Positions 1 to 5,530 of a DNA stretch of 5,674 nucleotides are shown here, one piece after another. The notes under the pieces are model-generated. The model was not told the DNA's origin. It saw only the letters and a list, made by a program, of their open reading frames with translations, and made no database searches. A program made the translations under genes and the position numbers. Position 1 is the stretch's first letter, and each line of letters opens with the position of its first letter. Source of the stretch: an uncultured Janibacter sp. (GTDB lineage Bacteria > Actinomycetota > Actinomycetes > Actinomycetales > Dermatophilaceae); assembly GCA_946222495.1 (NCBI GenBank), contig CAMICF010000195.1:1-5674 (forward strand), in the 5' to 3' direction.

Positions 1-300
1 GGTCAGCCGGGCGAAGACGTCCTCCTGCCACTGGTGGGCGCGGTCCAGCATCGACCGGCCGGTGGGCGTGAGGGAGGCCTCGCGTCGTCGCGCATCGGCC
101 GTGGACGCCGCCATGACCAGGTGCCCGGAGGCGGAGGCGCTCGTGACCAGCCGCGAGGCCCCGCTCTGATCGATGCCGTTGCCCAGCCAGACGACGGGGT
201 CACCGACCGCCGCCGCAGACCGGGGCAGGTCGCCGGCGTTGACGCTCGCGCGCCACTCGTTGACTGCTGTCTCCAGACAGACGTCCACCCCAGCAACCAC
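1..300 (-). CDS. MarR-like winged-helix regulator, partial
   Basis: This open frame has no stop through the left edge, so the 3' end lies outside the window. Counting from the GTG at 298-300, residues 44-61 (DQSGASRLVTSASASGHL) resemble the DNA-recognition helix of MarR-family repressors. Residues 62-81 (MAASTADARRREASLTPTG) match the wing, and residues 82-100 the start of the long dimerisation helix (MLDRAHQWQEDVFARL). MarR proteins act as dimers in the cytoplasm and often respond to small ligands. The segment between helix 1 (CLETAVNEWRASV) and the recognition helix looks about a dozen residues shorter than usual. No ribosome binding site precedes either possible GTG start (300 or 288), and the first six or seven codons fall inside the palindrome arm at 282-295. 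It may therefore be a 5'-damaged gene or remnant. It is in the same frame as, and downstream of, the acyltransferase stop. The family call is by motif recognition only; the regulated target is unknown. Confidence 0.6.
   Translation of the reverse strand, partial: MVAGVDVCLETAVNEWRASVNAGDLPRSAAAVGDPVVWLGNGIDQSGASRLVTSASASGHLVMAASTADARRREASLTPTGRSMLDRAHQWQEDVFARLT
267..280. repeat. Small inverted repeat CTGTCT-CC-AGACAG
   Basis: Two perfect 6-base arms are separated by two bases. The repeat lies just inside the apparent 5' end of the MarR-like frame and two bases from the larger palindrome. Its size suits a dimeric repressor site, and MarR proteins often bind near their own start, but this could also be chance. 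No function is shown by the sequence. Confidence 0.25.
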
Positions 301-332
301 ATGCGATTCGCATATTGATGCTGGGGTGGACG
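282..332. repeat. Long palindromic element with 14-bp arms
   Basis: The outer arms CGTCCACCCCAGCA (282-295) and TGCTGGGGTGGACG (319-332) are perfect reverse complements. The inner arms ATGCGA (301-306) and TCGCAT (308-313) also pair, so the whole 51-bp element is symmetric about base 307, with only the five bases between arms on each side poorly paired. It sits 20 bases past the stop of the acyltransferase gene. As RNA on the minus strand it would form a strong stem and might end that transcript, although no U-run follows it. The piece CCAGCAACCACAT (290-302) is shared, with one changed base, with the repeat array at 4850-4934, which suggests a dispersed element or a common protein site rather than a simple terminator. 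Confidence 0.75.
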
Positions 333-336
333 ACGG

Positions 337-352
337 GGTCGCTCCCGCGACC
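337..352 (-). terminator. Short GC hairpin at the acyltransferase stop
   Basis: On the minus strand GGTCGC-GGGA-GCGACC forms a 6-bp stem with a four-base loop, beginning at the last base of the TAG stop codon. It has no following U-tract. Together with the larger palindrome just downstream it could stop transcription or protect the 3' end of the polysaccharide-operon mRNA. The pairing is seen in the sequence; the role is inferred. Confidence 0.35.
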
Positions 353-2499
353 TACGGGATGTCGTCGACCGTGATCTCGCTCGAGTTCTTCGAGGTGAGG
401 TTCTCCGCGGCCAGAGCCCGGTAGAGCATCGGCGTCAGCGAGCGGATGTAGGTCGCGGTGACGTGGCTGCCCTGACGGTAGACGAGGGTGTCGTCGATGA
501 CCGGCGGGCACTCCTTGACCTTCGGGGGGCAGATCCACTTGTTGAGGTCGACGTAGGGAGCACTCGTCTCCTTGGCGGCCTTCTGGGTCGCCTCGGAGCC
601 ACGGCCCTTGCGCCCCTCGTCCTTCGAGGGGAAGGAGCACTGCGAGTAGTCCTTCGGGTAGTCCTCGAGGCAGGAGTACACCTCCTCGTCGCCCGGCCGG
701 GGCGAGTCGGACATGAAGACGACCTTCGTGCCCTGGGCCTGCAGGTCCTTGACGGCCTCGGCGATGCCGGCGCTCAGCTCGTCGGAGTCGGACGACCCCT
801 GGGCGACGAGGGCGATGTCGGGCGCGCCCTCTTCCTCGAAGTGCTTGTTGGCGTTCTTGCCGAACTCCTCGCAGTCGTCCTTGGCGCCGCCGTAGGTGAA
901 GGAGCACGCGGACTTGAGGTAGAGCTCGACGCGCCAGTCCTCGGCCTCGGCGATGCCGGTGACGGCCGGGAACCACTGGCCCATCTTCGAGTCGCCGAGC
1001 ATGGCGATCGTCTTCTTGCCGTCCTTGTTGCCGTAGACGCAGGACGTGTCGACCTCGCTGTCGCCCGGCATCACCTGGCAGTCGTCGTCGTAGTACTTCG
1101 GCACGTCCTTGGGCGCGACGGCGGGAGCCGGGGTGACATCACCGGTCTTGGTGAAGATCTTCTCGGCGTCCTTCCGGACCTTCCAGGTGTTGGCCTTGTC
1201 GTTGGCGACGAGGGACGTCGCCCCCTTCACCTGGGCGTCCTCGTCGAGCTTCGGGACGGTCGACCAGATGCCGATGCCGATGAGCGCGGTGACGAGCATG
1301 GAGGCCCCACCGAAGAGCAGGCCGCGGGAGGCCTTGGCGCTCAGCGCGGGGTGGAAGCGGATCGGGTCCTCGACAAGGTGCTTGGTCAGCCACGCGAGGG
1401 CCACCGAGGCCACCCCGAGGATCATGAGGTGACGGATGCGCACCTCGGGGTAGGCGATCTTCGCGAGCGTGATGAGCGGCCAGTGCCACAGGTAGATCGC
1501 GTAGGAGAGGCCACCGATCCAGACCATCGGCTTGAGGCTGAGGAGCCGCGCGGTGACGCTGCTCTGGCTGGCGCAGCCTCCGGCGATGATCAGGGCGGCA
1601 CCGACGGTGGGCGCGAGCGCCCAGGAGCCGGGCCACGGCACCTTGTTGTCGAGGAAGAAGGCCGACCACAGCACGAGGAGGAGACCCGCCCCGGCGATGA
1701 GCTCGGCCGCGATCCGGGGCAGGGACGCCAGCCGGACCACGAGGAAGGCGAGGAGCGCGCCGATGGCCAGCTCCCACACGCGGGTGGTCGTGAAGAAGTA
1801 CGCCGTCGCCGGGTCGCTCGCCGTGTGGATGATCGAGTACCCGAGCGAGGCCACCGCGATGACGCTGAGCATGCCGAAGAGCAGCGGCTTGGGCCGCACC
1901 TTGGTCCGTCGGGCCAGGAAGAGGCCGAGGATGATGATCAGCGGCCAGACGACGTAGAACTGCTCCTCCACCGACAGCGACCAGTAGTGCTGCAGGGCGG
2001 AGGGTGCGGCGTCCTCGGCGAGGTAGTCCACCGACCGGAAGGCGAGCCCCCAGTTGATGACGTAGAAGGTCGCCGTGATGACGTCGATGCCGAGGTTGGC
2101 CCGGTCCGGCCCGGAGAGGACGAAGCAGCCGAGGATCGCGGTGGAGATGAGGACCACGGAGGCCGCGGGCAGCAGCCGTCGTGCCCGGCGGGCGTAGAAG
2201 TCCGCGATGGAGATCCGGCCGCTCTTCGCCGCCTCCCGCAGGAGCAGCGAGGTGATGAGGAAGCCGGAGATGACGAAGAAGATGTCGACGCCGACATATC
2301 CGCCCGGCAGGAAGGGGATCCCGACGTGGTAGAGCAGGACCGTCCCGACGGCGATGGCCCGCAGGCCCTCGATGTCACCGCGGAGGTTCTTCTTCCCCTT
2401 CGCGCCGTGCTGGGCCTCTCCCGCCTCAGCCTTGGCCTCGGCTGCGGTGGCGGCCGCAGCCGCCCCGCCTCCCTGCGTGTCCCCCGCCGCGGCGGTCAC
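352..2499 (-). CDS. Membrane O-acyltransferase, AT3-SGNH fusion (OafA/OatA type)
   Basis: This 715-residue protein is predicted to move an acyl group, commonly acetyl, across the membrane and attach it to an extracellular glycan. After an Ala/Glu-rich cytoplasmic tail (1-38), the acyltransferase-3 domain spans about 40-415 with ten or so membrane segments. It shows the family's Arg-x10-His pattern (R47, H58), the RRARRLLPA loop (104-112) and HYWSLSVEEQFYVVWP (171-186). A linker leads to an external SGNH domain (about 470-695) with the block I nucleophile motif GDS at 502-504 (LGDSKMGQW) and the block V His at H679. Eight cysteines (474, 487, 532, 543, 610, 621, 657, 664) suggest disulphides outside the cell. 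The Asp normally three residues before the block V His is Gln here (Q676). The GTG at 2497-2499 is chosen because it overlaps the epimerase stop by four bases; the frame stays open upstream to 2718, but that part shadows the epimerase. The acyl group and the target glycan cannot be read from sequence. Confidence 0.92.
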   Translation of the reverse strand: MTAAAGDTQGGGAAAAATAAEAKAEAGEAQHGAKGKKNLRGDIEGLRAIAVGTVLLYHVGIPFLPGGYVGVDIFFVISGFLITSLLLREAAKSGRISIADFYARRARRLLPAASVVLISTAILGCFVLSGPDRANLGIDVITATFYVINWGLAFRSVDYLAEDAAPSALQHYWSLSVEEQFYVVWPLIIILGLFLARRTKVRPKPLLFGMLSVIAVASLGYSIIHTASDPATAYFFTTTRVWELAIGALLAFLVVRLASLPRIAAELIAGAGLLLVLWSAFFLDNKVPWPGSWALAPTVGAALIIAGGCASQSSVTARLLSLKPMVWIGGLSYAIYLWHWPLITLAKIAYPEVRIRHLMILGVASVALAWLTKHLVEDPIRFHPALSAKASRGLLFGGASMLVTALIGIGIWSTVPKLDEDAQVKGATSLVANDKANTWKVRKDAEKIFTKTGDVTPAPAVAPKDVPKYYDDDCQVMPGDSEVDTSCVYGNKDGKKTIAMLGDSKMGQWFPAVTGIAEAEDWRVELYLKSACSFTYGGAKDDCEEFGKNANKHFEEEGAPDIALVAQGSSDSDELSAGIAEAVKDLQAQGTKVVFMSDSPRPGDEEVYSCLEDYPKDYSQCSFPSKDEGRKGRGSEATQKAAKETSAPYVDLNKWICPPKVKECPPVIDDTLVYRQGSHVTATYIRSLTPMLYRALAAENLTSKNSSEITVDDIP

Positions 2500-3596
2500 G
2501 CCTCGCCTCGTCGTGCAGCGCCCACCGAGCCGGCGAGCACCTTGGCGATCCGCTCGCCGGCGTGGCCGTCCCAGAGGGGCGGGGTGTCCCACTCGGTGAG
2601 GGTGCCCGTGGCGAGGACCTCCCGCACGCGCTCGACGAGGGTGTCGCGGGTGACGAGCTGGTTGGTCCCGTGGGTGATGGTCACGGGCCGCTCGGTGTTC
2701 GGACGAAGGGTGAGGCACGGGACCCCGAGGATCGTCGTCTCCTCCTGGACGCCACCGGAGTCGGTGACCACCGCGGCGGCGCCGCGGACGAGGCCCATGA
2801 ACTCGATGTAGCCGAGGGGGTCGATGACCCGCATGCCCGGGTGGTCGAGGAACCCGGCCTGCTCCAGGCGGGCGCGGCCGCGCGGGTGGAGCGGGATGAC
2901 GACCTGCGCCTGGTCGGCGACGGCGTGCATCGCGGCGACGAGCTCCTTGACGTCGTTCGGGTCGTCGACGTTGCCCGGACGGTGCAGGGTCGCGACGATG
3001 TAGTCACCCTCGAGCCCCACCTCCTGGCGCGCGGCGTCGGCGTCGAAGCGCGCCTTGTTCTTCAGCAGCGTGTCGATCATCGGGTTGCCGACGAAGTGGA
3101 TCTTGTCGGGGTCCGTGCCCTCGTTGCCGAGGTGCCCGATGGCGTCGGTGCTCGTCGTGAGCAGCAGGTCGGAGAGCTTGTCGGTGACGAGCCGGTTGAT
3201 CTCCTCGGGCATCGTCATGTCGAAGGAGCGCAGCCCGGCCTCGACGTGGGCGAAGGTGATCCCCATCTTCGAGGCGACGAGGGCCGCGGCGACGGTGGAG
3301 TTCACGTCGCCGTAGACGACGACCAGGTCGGGGCGGCGGTCGGTGAAGAGCTCCTCGAGCGCCTCCATGACCTTCGCGGTCTGGGCGCCGTGCGCGCCGG
3401 ACCCGACACCGAGGTTCACGTCGGGCTTCGGGATGCCCAGCTGACGGAAGAAGATGTCCGACATCTTGTCGTCGTAGTGCTGGCCCGTGTGCACCAGGAG
3501 CTGCTCGACGTCGTAGGCGGCGAGCCCTTCCAGGACGGGTGCCGCCTTGGGGAAGTTCGGGCGTGCGCCGGTGACGTGCACAACCAGGGAAGCCAT
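2496..3596 (-). CDS. wecB: UDP-GlcNAc 2-epimerase, non-hydrolysing
   Basis: The product interconverts UDP-GlcNAc and UDP-ManNAc in the cytoplasm, providing the ManNAc (or, after oxidation, ManNAcA) donor for surface glycans. The 366 residues fit the usual 360-385 of the family, which has a two-Rossmann-domain GT-B-like fold. Visible signatures are GARPNFPK at 10-17 (equivalent to the Arg/Lys substrate-binding start), HTGQHYD at 36-42, YGDVNST at 95-101 with D97, HVEAGLRS at 117-124 with E119, PEEINR at 130-135, TLHRPGN at 203-209 with H205, HPRGR at 237-241, and the UDP-binding DSGGVQEE at 279-286. The HRPGN version replaces the HRRE/HRREN seen in the best-studied enzymes. The ATG has a good ribosome site, AAGGA at 3602-3606, five bases upstream. 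Its stop overlaps the acyltransferase start (GTGA), so the two are translationally coupled. The symbol wecB is by family; mnaA is an equivalent name. Confidence 0.93.
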   Translation of the reverse strand: MASLVVHVTGARPNFPKAAPVLEGLAAYDVEQLLVHTGQHYDDKMSDIFFRQLGIPKPDVNLGVGSGAHGAQTAKVMEALEELFTDRRPDLVVVYGDVNSTVAAALVASKMGITFAHVEAGLRSFDMTMPEEINRLVTDKLSDLLLTTSTDAIGHLGNEGTDPDKIHFVGNPMIDTLLKNKARFDADAARQEVGLEGDYIVATLHRPGNVDDPNDVKELVAAMHAVADQAQVVIPLHPRGRARLEQAGFLDHPGMRVIDPLGYIEFMGLVRGAAAVVTDSGGVQEETTILGVPCLTLRPNTERPVTITHGTNQLVTRDTLVERVREVLATGTLTEWDTPPLWDGHAGERIAKVLAGSVGAARRGEA

Positions 3597-3640
3597 GTCA
3601 GTCCTTCGAGCTTGAGGGTCGATCTACAGCGCATCAGTTT

Positions 3641-3660
3641 GGCACGCAGTTCTGCGTGCC
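3641..3660 (-). other. Hairpin in the glycosyltransferase-epimerase spacer
   Basis: On the minus strand GGCACGCA-GAAC-TGCGTGCC is a perfect 8-bp stem with a four-base loop, lying in the 89-bp gap between the glycosyltransferase stop and the epimerase ATG, 44 bases before that ATG. It is followed by AAACTG rather than U residues, so it is not a classic intrinsic terminator. It could weaken read-through from the upstream gene, set mRNA processing, or be a protein site. No convincing promoter was found between the hairpin and the epimerase start. Confidence 0.5.
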
Positions 3661-3685
3661 ACCGCATCGTTCGCCCGGCGCGCCG

Positions 3686-4819
3686 TCAGGTACCGAAGTC
3701 GGGGTGCCGCAGGAGGCCGAGCCACTGCTCCCGCGTGTTGGCGAGGAAGTGGCCCGCGTCCGCTGACCAGGTGTGGCCCCCGTCGACGGCGTGCCGGACA
3801 TAGAGGTAACCGATGTCGTGCGGCCGGTAGATCATCGCCCCGGCCTCGGTCGCGGCGCGCATGAGCGCGCTGTCGACGGCCCGGGGGACGTCCGCCCAGC
3901 CACCGAGGGCCCGCAGCTCGTCGGCCCCGACGAGGATCGTCCCGCCGGCCACCCGGTGCACGGGCGACTCCGGGACCCCGATGACGCGGCGCACGGTCGT
4001 GTCCAGGGCCTCGACGTGGACGACGGTGCTGCTCTTGCCGACGACGGGCGCGCCGGAGACGTCCCGCGCCAGGACGAGGTCGAGCAGGTGGTCCGGGCCG
4101 TAGTGGTCGTCGTCGTCCATCTTCGTCAGGAGCTCGCCCGAGGCGGCCTCCGCGGCGAGCTCCAGGGCGTGGCCGAGGCTGCGGTCACCCGGTGCCGCGA
4201 GGACGCGCAGGTCGAGGTCCCCGACGTCCGGGGCCGGCAGGTCGTCGGGGTCGCCCCCGTGGACCGCGACGACGACCTCCACCCGGCGGTAGGTCTGGGC
4301 CCGGATCATCGCGGCGACGGCGTCGAGCATCCGCGGGCGGCGGGTGGCCAGGAGGATCGACACCGTGGGCGGGTCGGCGAGACGGCCCGCGAGCACCTGC
4401 CGGCGCTGCCGGACGGAGGTGGCGTCGAAGGCGAGGTCCCCGGGCCGCTGGTGGGCCGCCCCGGGGACGTCGGCGTGCACGCGACGGGAGACCACGGAGG
4501 GCAGGTCCCCGATGACGAAGGTGCCGCGGGCGATGGCCCGGGTGACGAAGGTGGCGAGCGCGGCGGTCGTCCCGGCGTCCGGGGCCGGACCGGTCGGCTC
4601 CGCGTCGATGGTCAGCGAGTGGACGTGGTCGAGGCGGCCCAGGCGGCCGAGGAGCTCGTCGGGGCGGCTCCACGACCCGTGGGCCGTGGGGCGCCACGGG
4701 GAGGTGAGGGCCCACCCTTCGCCGTTGAGCGCCAGGTGGGCCCGGCGGTCGCTGTCCGGGCCGGGGACCCGCCCCACGGGGGTGTCCTCGGCGGTCAGCA
4801 CGGGGGTCGGCACGCTCAC
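3686..4819 (-). CDS. Family 2-like glycosyltransferase, GT-A fold, with N-terminal extension
   Basis: The 377-residue protein is predicted to transfer a sugar from a nucleotide donor during cell-surface glycan assembly, in the cytoplasm or at the inner membrane face (no membrane segment is visible). The GT-A domain covers about 152-345. It opens with a strand, TVSILLATRRPRMLDAV (152-168), continues with QTYRRVEVVVAVHG (175-188), and has a metal-binding acidic cluster KMDDDDHYGPDHL (233-245, DDDD at 235-238) acting as the DxD motif. Further on are VAGGTILVGADELRALGGW (290-308) and an RH...HTW tail (342-351). The first 150 residues form an uncharacterised extension (for example RGTFVIGDLPSVV, 98-110). 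The start is the GTG at 4817-4819: no Shine-Dalgarno sequence precedes it, but a TAGCGT -10 box lies exactly six bases upstream, fitting a leaderless mRNA. The gene is first in the minus-strand set leading to the epimerase and acyltransferase. Donor and acceptor are unknown. Confidence 0.88.
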   Translation of the reverse strand: MSVPTPVLTAEDTPVGRVPGPDSDRRAHLALNGEGWALTSPWRPTAHGSWSRPDELLGRLGRLDHVHSLTIDAEPTGPAPDAGTTAALATFVTRAIARGTFVIGDLPSVVSRRVHADVPGAAHQRPGDLAFDATSVRQRRQVLAGRLADPPTVSILLATRRPRMLDAVAAMIRAQTYRRVEVVVAVHGGDPDDLPAPDVGDLDLRVLAAPGDRSLGHALELAAEAASGELLTKMDDDDHYGPDHLLDLVLARDVSGAPVVGKSSTVVHVEALDTTVRRVIGVPESPVHRVAGGTILVGADELRALGGWADVPRAVDSALMRAATEAGAMIYRPHDIGYLYVRHAVDGGHTWSADAGHFLANTREQWLGLLRHPDFGT

Positions 4820-4825
4820 GGGGCC

Positions 4826-4831
4826 ACGCTA
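4826..4831 (-). promoter_or_regulatory. Probable leaderless -10 box TAGCGT for the glycosyltransferase
   Basis: TAGCGT fits the actinobacterial TANNNT -10 consensus, and its last base is six bases before the GTG start, which puts transcription start at or next to the start codon. The absence of a ribosome binding site agrees. The -35 position falls at about 4849-4854, on the left edge of the repeat array, and has no good consensus there. Confidence 0.5.
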
Positions 4832-4849
4832 TCCGCCCGCCGGCCACCA

Positions 4850-4926
4850 CATCTCCTTAAGGTCGTGCGCACCAGCAACCGCATCTCCTTAAGGTCGTGC
4901 GCACCAGCAACCGCATCTCCTTAAGG
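4850..4926. repeat. 32-bp tandem repeat, two full copies plus 13 bases
   Basis: Copies at 4850-4881 and 4882-4913 are identical, and 4914-4926 repeats the first 13 bases (CATCTCCTTAAGG). Each full copy contains two 8-base palindromes, CCTTAAGG (4855-4862, 4887-4894) and GTGCGCAC (4865-4872, 4897-4904), whose centres are 10 bp apart, followed by CCAGCAACCG. A 10-bp step inside a 32-bp period puts all sites on nearly the same face of the helix, which suits cooperative protein binding. The period is not a multiple of three and the array lies between divergent promoters, so it is not coding. It may be an operator array or a dispersed intergenic repeat; the repeat family is not one I can name. Confidence 0.85.
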
Positions 4927-4934
4927 AGATGCGG
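4911..4934. repeat. 24-bp perfect palindrome ending the repeat array
   Basis: The half site CCGCATCTCCTT (4911-4922) is followed directly by its exact reverse complement (4923-4934). It is made from the third, partial repeat copy, where the sequence after CCTTAAGG turns back to mirror the left side instead of continuing with TCGTGCGC. It lies 27 bases before the -10 box of the plus-strand gene, just upstream of its -35 position. A dimeric DNA-binding protein is the simplest user, with each repeat carrying one half site. Confidence 0.8.
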
Positions 4935-4961
4935 ATTCGCCGGGGGATCTGCGCGGTCGAC

Positions 4962-4967
4962 TAGGTT
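4962..4967 (+). promoter_or_regulatory. Probable leaderless -10 box TAGGTT for the plus-strand gene
   Basis: TAGGTT matches TANNNT and ends eight bases before the ATG at 4976, so the transcript would begin at or a base or two before the start codon. The only purine-rich stretch, GTGGAG (4968-4973), is two bases from the ATG, too close for a normal Shine-Dalgarno sequence. No good -35 is visible at 4938-4944. Confidence 0.45.
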
Positions 4968-4975
4968 GTGGAGCC

Positions 4976-5530
4976 ATGACCGGTCGCCACAGCGCCCCCG
5001 CACGTGTCGACGGCGACGCGCCCGACGCCGCCGCCGCGCTCGTGGCCGCGGCGAGGGACGCGGACTCCGTCCTCGTCCACTCCGGCGAGCTGGAGTTCGC
5101 CGAGGGCGCCGTCGACCGGATGCAGCGACTGCTCCACCGCCCGCACCGCCGCCTGCTGCGGGTGCACACGGCGGGCGGCGGGTGCTACCTCGCGCGCAGC
5201 GAGCTCCTCTCCGCGGCCCTTCGGCACGGCGTCCCCGCCGCGATGCTCGCCGGGGACCCGCCCGGGCTGGACCGGGAGATCGCCGCGGCCGTGGACGCCG
5301 TCGCCCTCGACGGGCCGACCCCGATCGACGACCCCGCGTCCGGCCGGTGGCGTCTCTGGCTCGACGGCGCCACGATCGGCGTGCGCGCGGCGACGGACGA
5401 CGACCCCGACTGGGCCCGCACGATGGCCCGCCGCAACGGCCCCGTGGCGGGGATGACGACACTCCTGCGGCGACGCGCCGGCCGCGCCAAGCGCGAGGTC
5501 ACCCGGCTGCGGCAGCGGCCTCAGCGGTAG
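4976..5530 (+). CDS. Uncharacterised 184-residue protein
   Basis: I do not recognise this family. The frame is supported by very strong G/C bias at third codon positions throughout and by a well-placed -10 box upstream. The protein has no signal peptide or membrane segment. Visible parts are an Ala/Asp-rich start (1-30), a probable alpha/beta core with SVLVHSGELEF (31-41) and LLRVHTAGGGCYLARSELL (60-78), an acidic DDDPDW patch (141-146), and a basic tail (161-184) with ten Arg/Lys, which could bind nucleic acid, acidic polymer or membrane phosphates. The GGGCYLARSELL stretch is faintly like the C-terminal half of GT-A glycosyltransferases, but this is too weak to assign a function. It is divergent from the glycosyltransferase across the repeat array, so the two may be co-regulated. 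Its end overlaps the converging gene on the other strand. Confidence 0.75.
   Translation: MTGRHSAPARVDGDAPDAAAALVAAARDADSVLVHSGELEFAEGAVDRMQRLLHRPHRRLLRVHTAGGGCYLARSELLSAALRHGVPAAMLAGDPPGLDREIAAAVDAVALDGPTPIDDPASGRWRLWLDGATIGVRAATDDDPDWARTMARRNGPVAGMTTLLRRRAGRAKREVTRLRQRPQR

Noticed and set aside
2500..2718. Upstream extension of the acyltransferase start to 2718
   Set aside because: This stretch encodes the conserved C-terminus of the epimerase in another frame, and the extension is Arg/His/Pro-rich noise. The GTG at 2499 with its 4-base overlap is much better.
463..2811. A 782-codon open frame on the plus strand
   Set aside because: It lies antisense to the acyltransferase and epimerase. 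Its product is low-complexity, rich in Gly, Asp, Glu and Arg, which is typical of a high-GC shadow frame, whereas the minus-strand proteins carry clear family motifs.
2562..3803. A 413-codon plus-strand open frame across the epimerase
   Set aside because: It is antisense to a gene with all expected epimerase motifs, and its Val/Asp/Gly/Arg-rich composition shows no domain.
3773..4924. A 383-codon plus-strand open frame across the glycosyltransferase
   Set aside because: It is a low-complexity shadow that runs through the repeat array and has no recognisable motif.
4850..4926. A short leader peptide (MRLLVRTTLRR) encoded by each repeat on the minus strand
   Set aside because: The AAGGAG lies directly against the ATG with no spacing, the 32-bp period shifts frame between copies, and the region is upstream of the promoter I favour for that strand.
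4850..4934. CRISPR array
   Set aside because: The 32-bp units are directly adjacent with no unique spacers, and no cas gene is present.
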